Positions 46,601-60,666 of a stretch of 64,000 nt of DNA are shown here, in pieces; within the stretch, counting starts at the first letter, position 1, and every line of letters begins with the position of its first letter. The notes under the pieces are model-generated. The model did no database searches, had not been told where the DNA came from, and saw nothing but the letters and a program-made list of their open reading frames with translations. Location: the NCBI GenBank assembly GCA_024803745.1, contig JANJXV010000151.1, forward strand, positions 744,001-808,000. Direction: 5' to 3'. The stretch comes from Megascapheus bottae (taxonomy: Eukaryota > Chordata > Mammalia > Rodentia > Geomyidae). The position numbers and the translations under genes are program-made.

Positions 46601-46860
46601 CACCTCCATTCTGAGTTCGCACACCTCCATTCTGTGACTTCACACACCTCCATTCTGACTTCACACAGCTCCATTCTATGACATCACACACCTCCATTCT
46701 GTGCCTTCACACACCTCCATTCTATGACTTAACAGACCTACATTCTTACTTAACAAACATCCATTCTATGACTTCACACACCTCCATTCTATGACTTCAC
46801 ACACCTCCATTCTGTGACTTCACACACCTCAATTCTGTGACTTCACACACCTCCATTATG
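40700..46860 (+). repeat. B-type segment, third copy (shortened)
   Basis: Collinear with 23970-30860. It has an extra ~90 bp near 43080-43170 relative to B copy 2 and lacks one ~0.9-kb sub-unit, so that AAATGCATTG landmarks lie at 43386 and 44545 where copy 2 has three. It loses one base in the CTTCCACAGC unit near 45138, which truncates the local reading frame. This supports the view that these frames are not under coding constraint. Confidence 0.85.
44133..44488 (+). repeat. Local 178-bp tandem duplication
   Basis: The order containing CTATGACTTCACACAACTCC and the CCATTATATGAC and TTCAGACACC variants occurs twice, 178 bp apart (for example 44173 and 44351; 44235 and 44413). 178 bp equals five 23-bp plus three 21-bp monomers. 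The B copies at 21200-21360 and 28240-28370 have the block once, so this is a private duplication of this copy. Confidence 0.85.
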
Positions 46861-49800
46861 ACTTCACACACATCTATTCTATGACTTCACACACCTCCAA
46901 TCTATGACTTCACACATCTCCATTCTTTGACTTCACACACCTCCAATCTGACTTCACACAGCTCCATTCTATGAGTTCACACACCTCCATTCTGACTTCA
47001 CACACCACCATTCTATGACTTCACACACCTCCATTCTGACTTCACTCACATCTATTCTATGACTTCACACACCTCCAATCTATGACTTCACACATCTCCA
47101 TTCTTTGACTTCACACACCTCCAATCTGACTTCACACAGCTCCATTCTATGACTTCACACACCTCCATTGTGACTTCACACACCTCCATTCTATGAGTTC
47201 ACACACCTCCATTCTGACTTCACACACCACCATTCTATGACTTCACACACCTCCATTCTGACTTCACACACCTCCATTCTATGACTTCACACAACTCCAT
47301 TCTGACTTCACACACCTCCATTCTGTGACTTCACACACCTCCATTCTATGACTTCACACACCTCCATTCTGTGACTTCAAACACCTCCATTCTATGACTT
47401 CACACACCTCCATTCTGTGACTTCACATACCTACATTGTGACTTCACAGACCTCCATTCTATGAGTTCACACAAATGCATTGTGAATTCACACACCTCCA
47501 TTCTGTGACTTCACACACCTCCATTCTGACTTCACACACCTCCATTCTGACTTCACACACCTCAATTCTGTGACTTAACACAACTCCATTCTATGATTTC
47601 ACACACCTCCATTCTATGACTTCACACACCTCCATTCAAAAACTTCACACACCTCCTTTCTGAGTTGACACACCTCCATTCTATGACTTCACACACCTCC
47701 AATCTGACTTCACACACCTCCATTTTATGACTTAACACACCTTCATTCTTACTTAACAAACATCCATTCTATGACTTCACACACCTCCATTCTATGAGTT
47801 CACACACCTCCATTCTATGACTTCACACACCTCCATTCTATGACTTCACACACCTCCATTCTGTGACTTCACACACCTCAATTCTGTGACTTCACACACC
47901 TCCATTATGACTTCACACACATCCATTCTATGACTTCACACACATCCATTCTATGACTTCACACACCTCCAATCTATGACTTCACACACCTCCATTCTGT
48001 GACTTCACACAACTTCATTCTGAATTCACACACCTCCATTCTTTGACTTCACACACCTCCAATCTGACTTCACACATCTCCATTCTATGACTTCACACAC
48101 CTCCATTGTGACTTCACACACCTCCATTCTATGACTTCACACACCTCCATTGTGACTTCACACACCTCCATTCCATGAGTTCACACACCTCCATTCTGAC
48201 TTCACACACCACCATTCTATGACTTCACACACCTCCATTCTGACTTCACACACCTCCATTCTATGACTTCACACAACTCCATTCTGACTTCACACACCTC
48301 CATTCTGTGACTTCACACACCTACATTGTGACTTCACAGGCCTCCGTTCTATGAGTTCACACAAATGCATTTTGAATTCACACACCTCCATTCTATGACT
48401 TCACACACCTCCATTCTGACTTCACACACCTCCATTCTGACTCCACACACCTCAATTCTGTGACTTAACACAACTCCATTCTATGATTTCACAAACCTCC
48501 ATTCTATGACTTCACACACCTCCATTCTATGACTTCACACACCTCCTTTCTGAGTTGACACACCTCAATTCTATGACTACACACACCTCCAATCTGACTT
48601 CACACACCTCCATTTTATGACTTCACACACTTCCATTCTGTGACTTCAAAAACCTCCATTCTATGATTTCACACACCTAAATTGTGACTTCACACACCAT
48701 CATTCTATGGGTTCACACACCGCCATTCTGACTTCACTCACCTCCATTCTATGACTTCACACAGATCCATTCTGACTTCACACAGCTCCATTCTATGACT
48801 TCGCACACTTCTATTCTGACTTCACACACCTCCATTCTGTGACTTCACACACCTCCATTCTGATTTCACACACCTCCATTCTCTGACGTCAAACACCTCC
48901 ATTCTGTGACTTCACACACCTCCATTCTATGACTTCACACACCTCCATTCTATGACTTCACACACCCCCATTGTGTGACTTCACACACTTCCATTCTATG
49001 ACTTCACACACCTCCATTCTGTGACTTCACACACCTCCATTCTGAGTTCACACACCTCCATTTTGTGATTTCAAACACCTCCATTCTGTGACTTCACACA
49101 CCTCCATTCTTTGACTTCGCACACCTCCATTCTGACTTCACACAGCTCCATTCTCTGACTTCCCACACCTCCATTCTATGATTTCACACACCTCCATTCT
49201 ATGACTTCACACACCTCCATTCTGTGACTTCACACACCTCCATTCTGAGTCAAACACCTCCGTTCTCTGACTTAACACACCTCCATTCTGTGACTTCACA
49301 CACCTCCATTCTGAGTTCGCACACCTCCATTCTGTGACTTCACACACCTCCATTCTGACTTCACACAGCTCCATTCTATGACGTCAAACACCTCCATTCT
49401 GTGCCTTCACACACCTCCATTCTATGACTTAACAGACCTTCATTCTTACTTAACAAACATCCATTCTATGACTTCACACACCTCCATTCTATGACTTCAC
49501 ACACCTCCATTGTATGACTTCACACACCTCCATTCTGTGACTTCACACACCTCAATTCTGTGACTTCGCACACCTCCATTATGACTTCACACACATCTAT
49601 TCTATGACTTCACACACCTCCAATCTATGACTTCACACATCTCCATTCTTTGACTTCACACACCTCCAATCTGACTTCACACAGCTCCATTCTATGAGTT
49701 CACACACCTCCATTCTGACTTCACACACCACCATTCTATGACTTCACACACCTCCATTCTGACTTCACACACCTCCATTCTATGACTTCACACAACTCCA

Positions 49801-50769
49801 TTCTGACTTCACACACCTCCATTCTGTGACTTCACACACCTCCATTCTATGACTTCACACACCTCCATTCTGTGACTTCAAACACGTCCATTCTATAACT
49901 TCACACACCTCCATTCTGTGACTTCACACACCTACATTGTGACTTCACAGACCTCCATTCTATGAGTTCACACAAATGCATTGTGAATTCACACACCTCC
50001 ATTCTGTGACTTCACACACCTCCATTCTGACTTCACACACCTCCATTCTGACTTCACACATCTCAATTCTGTGACTTAACACAACTCCATTCTATGATTT
50101 CACACACCTCCATTCTATGACTTCACACACCTCCATTCAAAAACTTCACACACCTCCTTTCTGAGTTCACACACCTCCATTCTATAACTTCACACACCTC
50201 CAATCTGACTTCACACACCTCCATTTTATGACTTAACACACCTTCATTCTTACTTAACAAACATCCATTCTATGACTTCACACACCTCCATTCTATGACT
50301 TCACACACCTCCATTCTATGCCTTCACACACCCCATTCTATGACTTCACACACCTCCATTCTATGACTTCACACACCTCAATTCTGTGACTTCACACACC
50401 TCCATTATGACTTCACACACATCCATTCTATGACTTCACACACATCCATTCTATGACTTCACACACCTACAATCTATGACTTCACACACCTCCATTCTGT
50501 GATTCACACACCTTCATTCTGAATTCACACACCTCCATTCTTTGACTTCACACACCTCCAATCTGACTTCACACAGCTCCATTCTATGACTTCACACACC
50601 TCCATTGTGACTTCACACACCTCCATTCTATGACTTCACACACCTCCATTGTGACTTCACACACCTCCATTCTATGACTTCACACACCTCCATTCTGACT
50701 TCACACACCACCATTCTATGACTTCACACACCTCCATTCTGACTTCACACACCTCCATTCTATGACTTC
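46861..50769 (+). repeat. D1-type segment, second copy
   Basis: Collinear with about 30860-34430 (offset 16004-16357), with CATTCAAAAA at 47637 and 50138, CTATGGG at 48709 and a CGCACACTTC variant at 48802. Near its start a ~178-bp block with CATCTATTCTATG and CACATCTCC variants is repeated (46871 and 47049), at a different place and from different monomers than the one at 44133. No gene is seen. Confidence 0.83.
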
Positions 50770-53700
50770 ACACAACTCCATTCTGATTTCACACACCTCC
50801 ATTCTGTGACTTCACACACCTCCAATATATGACTTCACACACCTCCATTCTGTGACTTGAAACACCTCCATTCTATGACTTCACACACCTCCATTCTGTG
50901 ACTTCACACACCTACATTGTGACTTCACAGGCCTCCATTCTATGAGTTCACACAAATGCATTTTGAATTCACACACCTCCATTCTATGACTTCACACACC
51001 TCCATTCTGACTTCACACACCTCCATTCTGACTCCACACACCTCAATTCTGTGACTTAACACAACTCCATTCTATGATTTCACAAACCTCCATTCTATGA
51101 CTTCACACACCTCCATTCTATGACTTCACACACCTCCTTTCTGAGTTGACACACCTCAATTCTATGACTTCACACACCTCCAATCTGACTTCACACACCT
51201 CCATTTTATGACTTCACACACTTCCATTCTGTGACTTCAAAAACCTCCATTCTATGACTTCACACACCTCCATTGTGACTTCACACACCATCATTCTATG
51301 GGTTCACACACCGCCATTCTGACTTCACTCACCTCCATTCTATGACTTCACACAGATCCATTCTGACTTCACACAGCTTCATTCTATGACTTCGCACACA
51401 TCTATTCTGACTTCACACACCTCCATTCTGTGACTTCACACACCTCCATTCTGATTTCACACACCTCCATTCTCTGACGTCAAACACCTCCATTCTGTGA
51501 CTTCACACACCTCCATTCTATGACTTCACACACCTCCATTCTATGACTTCACACACCCCCATTGTGTGACTTCACACACCTCCATTCTATGACTTCACAC
51601 ACCTCCATTCTGTGACTTCACACACCTCCATTCTGAGTTCACACACCTCCATTTTGTGATTTCACACACCTCCATTCTGTGACTTCACACACCTCCATTC
51701 TATGACTTCACACACCTAAATTCTGTGACTTCAGACACCGGCATTCTATGACCTCACACACCTCCATTCTATGACTTCACACACGTCCATTATGACTTCA
51801 CACACCTTCATTCTATGACTTCACACAACTGCATCTGACTTCACACACCTCCATTCCATGACTTCACACACCTCCATTCGATGAATTCACACACCTCCTT
51901 TCTTTGACTTCATGCACCTCCATTCTATGAGTTCACACACCTCCATTCTGTGACTTCACACACCTTTATTGTTTGACTTCACAAACCTCCATTCTTTGAC
52001 TTCACACACCTACATTCCATGACTTCACACACCTCCATTCTGACTTCACACACCACCATTCTATGACTTCACACACCTCCATTCTGACTTCACACACCTC
52101 CATTCTATGACTTCACACAACTCCATTCTGACTTTACACACCTCCATTCTGTGACTTCACACACCTCCATTCTATGACTTCACACACCTCCATTCTGTGA
52201 CTTCAAACACCTCCATTCTATGACTTCACACACCTCCATTCTGTGACTTCACACACCTACATTGTGACTTCACAGACCTCCATTCTATGAGTTCACACAA
52301 ATGCATTGTGAATTCACACACCTCCATTCTGTGACTTCACATACCTCCATTCTGACTTCACACACCTCCATTCTGACTTCACACACCTCAATTCTCTGAC
52401 TTAACACAACTCCATTCTATGATTTCACACACCTCCATTCTATGACTTCACACACCTCCATTCTATAACTTCACACACCTCCTTTCTGAGTTGACACACC
52501 ACCATTCTATGACTTCACACACCTCCAATCTGACTTCACACACCTCCATTTTATGACTTAACACACCTCCATTCTTACTTAACAAACATCCATTCTATGA
52601 CTTCACACACCTCCATTCTATGACTTCACACACCTCCATTCTATGACTTCACACACCTCCATTCTATGACTTCACACACCTCCATTCTGTGACTTCACAC
52701 ACCTCAATTCTATGACTTCACACACCTCCATTATGACTTCACACACATCCATTCTATGACTTCACACACCTCCAATCTATGACTTCACACACCTCCATTC
52801 TGTGACTTCACACACCTTCATTCTGAGTTCACACACCTCCATTCTTTGACTTCACACACCTCCAATCTGACTTCACACAGCTCCATTCTATGACTTCACA
52901 CACCTCCATTCTGTGACTTCACACACCTCCATTCTATGACTTCACAAACCTCCATTCTGTGCCTTCACACACCTCAATTCTGTGACTTCACACACCTCCA
53001 TTATGACTTCACACACCCCCATTCTATGACTTCATACACCCCCATTGTATCTTCACACACTCCATTCTATGAGTTCACACACCTCCATTCTGACTTCACA
53101 CAGTTCCATTCTATGGCTTCACACAGCTGCATTCTGACTTCAGACACCTCCATTTGTGACTTCACAAACCACAATTTTGACTTCAAACACCTTCATTCTG
53201 TGACTTCACACACCTCCATTCTGTGACTTCACACACCTCCATTTTGACTTCACAGACTTCCATTCTTTGACTTAACACACCTGCACTCTGTGACTTCACA
53301 CACCACCATTGTTTGACTTCACAACCTTTATTCTTGGACTTCACACACCTCCATTCCATGACTTCACACATCTCCATTTTATGAGTTCACACACCTCCAA
53401 TTTGACTTCACACACCTCCATTTTATGACTTCACACACCTTCATTCTACTTCAGAAACATCCATTCAATGACTTCACACACCTCCATTCTATGACTTCAC
53501 AAACCTCCATTCTGTGACTTCACACACCTCCATTCTGAGTTCACACACCTCAATTCCGTGACTTCAAACACCTCAATTCTCACTACACACACCTCCATTC
53601 TATGACTTCACACAATTCCATTCTATGACTTCATACCCCTCCATTCTTTGACTTCACACACCTCCATTGTGAGTTCACACACCTCCATTCTGTGACTTCA

Positions 53701-53950
53701 CACACCTCCATTCTGTGACTTCACACACCTCCATTCTGTGACTTCACACACCTCCATTCTATGATATCTCACACCTCCATTCTATTAATTCACACAGCTC
53801 CATTCTGTGACTTCACACAACTCCATTCTATGACTTCCCACACCTCCATTCTGTGACATCACACACCTCCATTCTGAGTTCACAAACCTCCATTCTGTGA
53901 CTCAACGCACCTTCATTCTGTGACTTCACACACCTCCATTCTATGACTTC
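50770..53950 (+). repeat. Higher-order unit C, copy 1 (shortened, 3181 bp)
   Basis: Offset to copy 2 is 3181 at the CCAATATATG (50821 and 54002), CTATGGG (51300 and 54481) and CTCTGACGTC units. Relative to copy 2 it lacks 44 bp near 51780 (two monomers) and 134 bp near 52020 (six monomers), 178 bp together. Copy 2 has lost one T in TTTATGTTTGAC, accounting for the net 177. It also lacks the CTACATTCTATAATTTC variant common to copies 2-4. Confidence 0.9.
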
Positions 53951-56900
53951 ACACAACTCCATTCTGACTTCACACACCTCCATTCTGTGACTTCACACAC
54001 CTCCAATATATGACTTCACACACCTCCATTCTGTGACTTGAAACACCTCCATTCTATGACTTCACACACCTCCATTCTGTGACTTCACACACCTACATTG
54101 TGACTTCACAGGCCTCCATTCTATGAGTTCACACAAATGCATTTTGAATTCACACACCTCCATTCTATGACTTCACACACCTCCATTCTGACTTCACACA
54201 CCTCCATTCTGACTCCACACACCTCAATTCTGTGACTTAACACAACTACATTCTATAATTTCACAAACCTCCATTCTATGACTTCACACACCTCCATTCT
54301 ATGACTTCACACACCTCCTTTCTGAGTTGACACACCTCAATTCTATGACTTCACACACCTCCAATCTGACTTCACACACCTCCATTTTATGACTTCACAC
54401 ACTTCCATTCTGTGACTTCAAAAACCTCCATTCTATGACTTCACACACCTCCATTGTGACTTCACACACCATCATTCTATGGGTTCACACACCGCCATTC
54501 TGACTTCACTCACCTCCATTCTATGACTTCACACAGATCCATTCTGACTTCACACAGCTCCATTCTATGACTTCGCACACATCTATTCTGACTTCACACA
54601 CCTCCATTCTGTGACTTCACACACCTCCATTCTGATTTCACACACCTCCATTCTCTGACGTCAAACACCTCCATTCTGTGACTTCACACACCTCCATTCT
54701 ATGACTTCACACACCTCCATTCTATGACTTCACACACCCCCATTGTGTGACTTCACACACCTCCATTCTATGACTTCACACACCTCCATTCTGTGATTTC
54801 ACACACCTCCATTCTGAGTTCACACACCTCCATTTTGTGATTTCACACACCTCCATTCTGTGACTTCACACACCTCCATTCTATGACTTCACACACCTAA
54901 ATTCTGTGACTTCAGACACCTGCATTCTATGACCTCACACACCTCCATTCTATGACTTCGCACACCTGCATTGTGACATCAAACGCCTCCATTCTATGAG
55001 TTCACACACGTCCATTATGACTTCACACACCTTCATTCTATGACTTCACACAACTGCATCTGACTTCACACACCTCCATTCCATGACTTCACACACCTCC
55101 ATTCGATGAATTCACACACCTCCTTTCTTTGACTTCATGCACCTCCATTCTATGAGTTCACACACCTCCATTCTGTGACTTCACACACCTTTATGTTTGA
55201 CTTCACAAACCTCCATTTTTTGACTTCACACACCTACATTCCATGAATTCACACACCTCCATTCTATGAGTTCACACACCTCCATTCTATGAGTTCACAC
55301 ACCTCCATTTTGACTTCACACACATCCATTCTTTGACTTCATACACCTTCACTGTGACTTCACACACCTCTATTCTATGAGTTCACACACCTCCATTCTG
55401 ACTTCACACACCACCATTCTATGACTTCACACACCTCCATTCTGACTTCACACACCTCCATTCTATGACTTCACACAACTCCATTCTGACTTTACACACC
55501 TCCATTCTGTGACTTCACACACCTCCATTCTATGACTTCACACACCTCCATTCTGTGACTTCAAACACCTCCATTCTATGACTTCACACACCTCCATTCT
55601 GTGACTTCACACACCTACATTGTGACTTCACAGACCTCCATTCTATGAGTTCACACAAATGCATTGTGAATTCACACACCTCCATTCTGTGACTTCACAT
55701 ACCTCCATTCTGACTTCACACACCTCCATTCTGACTTCACACACCTCAATTCTCTGACTTAACACAACTCCATTCTATGATTTCACACACCTCCATTCTA
55801 TGACTTCACACACCTCCATTCTATAACTTCACACACCTCCTTTCTGAGTTGACACACCACCATTCTATGACTTCACACACCTCCAATCTGACTTCACACA
55901 CCTCCATTTTATGACTTAACACACCTCCATTCTTACTTAACAAACATCCATTCTATGACTTCACACACCTCCATTCTATGACTTCACACACCTCCATTCT
56001 ATGACTTCACACACCTCCATTCTATGACTTCACACACCTCCATTCTGTGACTTCACACACCTCAATTCTATGACTTCACACACCTCCATTATGACTTCAC
56101 ACACATCCATTCTATGACTTCACACACCTCCAATCTATGACTTCACACACCTCCATTCTGTGACTTCACACACCTTCATTCTGAGTTCACACACCTCCAT
56201 TCTTTGACTTCACACACCTCCAATCTGACTTCACACAGCTCCATTCTATGACTTCACACACCTCCATTCTGTGACTTCACACACCTCCATTCTATGACTT
56301 CACAAACCTCCATTCTGTGCCTTCACACACCTCAATTCTGTGACTTCACACACCTCCATTATGACTTCACACACCCCCATTCTATGACTTCATACACCCC
56401 CATTGTATCTTCACACACTCCATTCTATGAGTTCACACACCTCCATTCTGACTTCACACAGTTCCATTCTATGGCTTCACACAGCTGCATTCTGACTTCA
56501 GACACCTCCATTTGTGACTTCACAAACCACAATTTTGACTTCAAACACCTTCATTCTGTGACTTCACACACCTCCATTCTGTGACTTCACACACCTCCAT
56601 TTTGACTTCACAGACTTCCATTCTTTGACTTAACACACCTGCACTCTGTGACTTCACACACCACCATTGTTTGACTTCACAACCTTTATTCTTGGACTTC
56701 ACACACCTCCATTCCATGACTTCACACATCTCCATTTTATGAGTTCACACACCTCCAATTTGACTTCACACACCTCCATTTTATGACTTCACACACCTTC
56801 ATTCTACTTCAGAAACATCCATTCAATGACTTCACACACCTCCATTCTATGACTTCACAAACCTCCATTCTGTGACTTCACACACCTCCATTCTGAGTTC

Positions 56901-57308
56901 ACACACCTCAATTCCGTGACTTCAAACACCTCAATTCTCACTACACACACCTCCATTCTATGACTTCACACAATTCCATTCTATGACTTCATACCCCTCC
57001 ATTCTTTGACTTCACACACCTCCATTGTGAGTTCACACACCTCCATTCTGTGACTTCACACACCTCCATTCTGTGACTTCACACACCTCCATTCTGTGAC
57101 TTCACACACCTCCATTCTATGATATCTCACACCTCCATTCTATTAATTCACACAGCTCCATTCTGTGACTTCACACAACTCCATTCTATGACTTCCCACA
57201 CCTCCATTCTGTGACATCACACACCTCCATTCTGAGTTCACAAACCTCCATTCTGTGACTCAACGCACCTTCATTCTGTGACTTCACACACCTCCATTCT
57301 ATGACTTC
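53951..57308 (+). repeat. Higher-order unit C, copy 2 (3358 bp)
   Basis: Constant 3358-bp offset to copy 3 across the whole unit. Only one or two substitutions were noticed (for example CTGTGATTTC near 54791 against CTGTGACTTC). Each unit holds two sub-units, marked by AAATGCATTTTG (54135) with CAGGCCTCC and by AAATGCATTGTG (55657) with CAGACCTCC, spaced 1522 and 1836 bp. The length equals 104 monomers of 23 bp plus 46 of 21 bp if no other lengths occur. Internal ORFs at 56294-56584 (+) and 56541-56735 (-) overlap and recur with the unit. Confidence 0.94.
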
Positions 57309-60300
57309 ACACAACTCCATTCTGACTTCACACACCTCCATTCTGTGACTTCACACACCTCCAATATATGACTTCACACACCTCCATTCTGTGACTTGAA
57401 ACACCTCCATTCTATGACTTCACACACCTCCATTCTGTGACTTCACACACCTACATTGTGACTTCACAGGCCTCCATTCTATGAGTTCACACAAATGCAT
57501 TTTGAATTCACACACCTCCATTCTATGACTTCACACACCTCCATTCTGACTTCACACACCTCCATTCTGACTCCACACACCTCAATTCTGTGACTTAACA
57601 CAACTACATTCTATAATTTCACAAACCTCCATTCTATGACTTCACACACCTCCATTCTATGACTTCACACACCTCCTTTCTGAGTTGACACACCTCAATT
57701 CTATGACTTCACACACCTCCAATCTGACTTCACACACCTCCATTTTATGACTTCACACACTTCCATTCTGTGACTTCAAAAACCTCCATTCTATGACTTC
57801 ACACACCTCCATTGTGACTTCACACACCATCATTCTATGGGTTCACACACCGCCATTCTGACTTCACTCACCTCCATTCTATGACTTCACACAGATCCAT
57901 TCTGACTTCACACAGCTCCATTCTATGACTTCGCACACATCTATTCTGACTTCACACACCTCCATTCTGTGACTTCACACACCTCCATTCTGATTTCACA
58001 CACCTCCATTCTCTGACGTCAAACACCTCCATTCTGTGACTTCACACACCTCCATTCTATGACTTCACACACCTCCATTCTATGACTTCACACACCCCCA
58101 TTGTGTGACTTCACACACCTCCATTCTATGACTTCACACACCTCCATTCTGTGACTTCACACACCTCCATTCTGAGTTCACACACCTCCATTTTGTGATT
58201 TCACACACCTCCATTCTGTGACTTCACACACCTCCATTCTATGACTTCACACACCTAAATTCTGTGACTTCAGACACCTGCATTCTATGACCTCACACAC
58301 CTCCATTCTATGACTTCGCACACCTGCATTGTGACATCAAACGCCTCCATTCTATGAGTTCACACACGTCCATTATGACTTCACACACCTTCATTCTATG
58401 ACTTCACACAACTGCATCTGACTTCACACACCTCCATTCCATGACTTCACACACCTCCATTCGATGAATTCACACACCTCCTTTCTTTGACTTCATGCAC
58501 CTCCATTCTATGAGTTCACACACCTCCATTCTGTGACTTCACACACCTTTATGTTTGACTTCACAAACCTCCATTTTTTGACTTCACACACCTACATTCC
58601 ATGAATTCACACACCTCCATTCTATGAGTTCACACACCTCCATTCTATGAGTTCACACACCTCCATTTTGACTTCACACACATCCATTCTTTGACTTCAT
58701 ACACCTTCACTGTGACTTCACACACCTCTATTCTATGAGTTCACACACCTCCATTCTGACTTCACACACCACCATTCTATGACTTCACACACCTCCATTC
58801 TGACTTCACACACCTCCATTCTATGACTTCACACAACTCCATTCTGACTTTACACACCTCCATTCTGTGACTTCACACACCTCCATTCTATGACTTCACA
58901 CACCTCCATTCTGTGACTTCAAACACCTCCATTCTATGACTTCACACACCTCCATTCTGTGACTTCACACACCTACATTGTGACTTCACAGACCTCCATT
59001 CTATGAGTTCACACAAATGCATTGTGAATTCACACACCTCCATTCTGTGACTTCACATACCTCCATTCTGACTTCACACACCCCCATTCTGACTTCACAC
59101 ACCTCAATTCTCTGACTTAACACAACTCCATTCTATGATTTCACACACCTCCATTCTATGACTTCACACACCTCCATTCTATAACTTCACACACCTCCTT
59201 TCTGAGTTGACACACCACCATTCTATGACTTCACACACCTCCAATCTGACTTCACACACCTCCATTTTATGACTTAACACACCTCCATTCTTACTTAACA
59301 AACATCCATTCTATGACTTCACACACCTCCATTCTATGACTTCACACACCTCCATTCTATGACTTCACACACCTCCATTCTATGACTTCACACACCTCCA
59401 TTCTGTGACTTCACACACCTCAATTCTATGACTTCACACACCTCCATTATGACTTCACACACATCCATTCTATGACTTCACACACCTCCAATCTATGACT
59501 TCACACACCTCCATTCTGTGACTTCACACACCTTCATTCTGAGTTCACACACCTCCATTCTTTGACTTCACACACCTCCAATCTGACTTCACACAGCTCC
59601 ATTCTATGACTTCACACACCTCCATTCTGTGACTTCACACACCTCCATTCTATGACTTCACAAACCTCCATTCTGTGCCTTCACACACCTCAATTCTGTG
59701 ACTTCACACACCTCCATTATGACTTCACACACCCCCATTCTATGACTTCATACACCCCCATTGTATCTTCACACACTCCATTCTATGAGTTCACACACCT
59801 CCATTCTGACTTCACACAGTTCCATTCTATGGCTTCACACAGCTGCATTCTGACTTCAGACACCTCCATTTGTGACTTCACAAACCACAATTTTGACTTC
59901 AAACACCTTCATTCTGTGACTTCACACACCTCCATTCTGTGACTTCACACACCTCCATTTTGACTTCACAGACTTCCATTCTTTGACTTAACACACCTGC
60001 ACTCTGTGACTTCACACACCACCATTGTTTGACTTCACAACCTTTATTCTTGGACTTCACACACCTCCATTCCATGACTTCACACATCTCCATTTTATGA
60101 GTTCACACACCTCCAATTTGACTTCACACACCTCCATTTTATGACTTCACACACCTTCATTCTACTTCAGAAACATCCATTCAATGACTTCACACACCTC
60201 CATTCTATGACTTCACAAACCTCCATTCTGTGACTTCACACACCTCCATTCTGAGTTCACACACCTCAATTCCGTGACTTCAAACACCTCAATTCTCACT

Positions 60301-60666
60301 ACACACACCTCCATTCTATGACTTCACACAATTCCATTCTATGACTTCATACCCCTCCATTCTTTGACTTCACACACCTCCATTGTGAGTTCACACACCT
60401 CCATTCTGTGACTTCACACACCTCCATTCTGTGACTTCACACACCTCCATTCTGTGACTTCACACACCTCCATTCTATGATATCTCACACCTCCATTCTA
60501 TTAATTCACACAGCTCCATTCTGTGACTTCACACAACTCCATTCTATGACTTCCCACACCTCCATTCTGTGACATCACACACCTCCATTCTGAGTTCACA
60601 AACCTCCATTCTGTGACTCAACGCACCTTCATTCTGTGACTTCACACACCTCCATTCTATGACTTC
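57309..60666 (+). repeat. Higher-order unit C, copy 3 (3358 bp)
   Basis: Near-identical to copy 2, with landmarks at 57493 and 59015 and CTATGGG at 57839. A substitution giving CACCCCCATTC near 59080 distinguishes it from its neighbours. The junction with each neighbour falls in a stretch of CTATGACTTCACACA shared by many monomers, so it is placed to within about 30 bp. Confidence 0.94.

Larger units (their letters stand above)
40700..53760 (+). repeat. Super-unit S, copy 2 (~13.1 kb)
   Basis: Shortened collinear copy of 23970-39490. It retains the order: B-like segment, D1-like segment, one copy of the 1991-bp segment, then a D3/C-like segment. Its 3' part is also copy 1 of the C tandem block, so the C expansion grew out of this copy's end. 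It carries two local 178-bp duplications not seen in copy 1. Confidence 0.83.
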
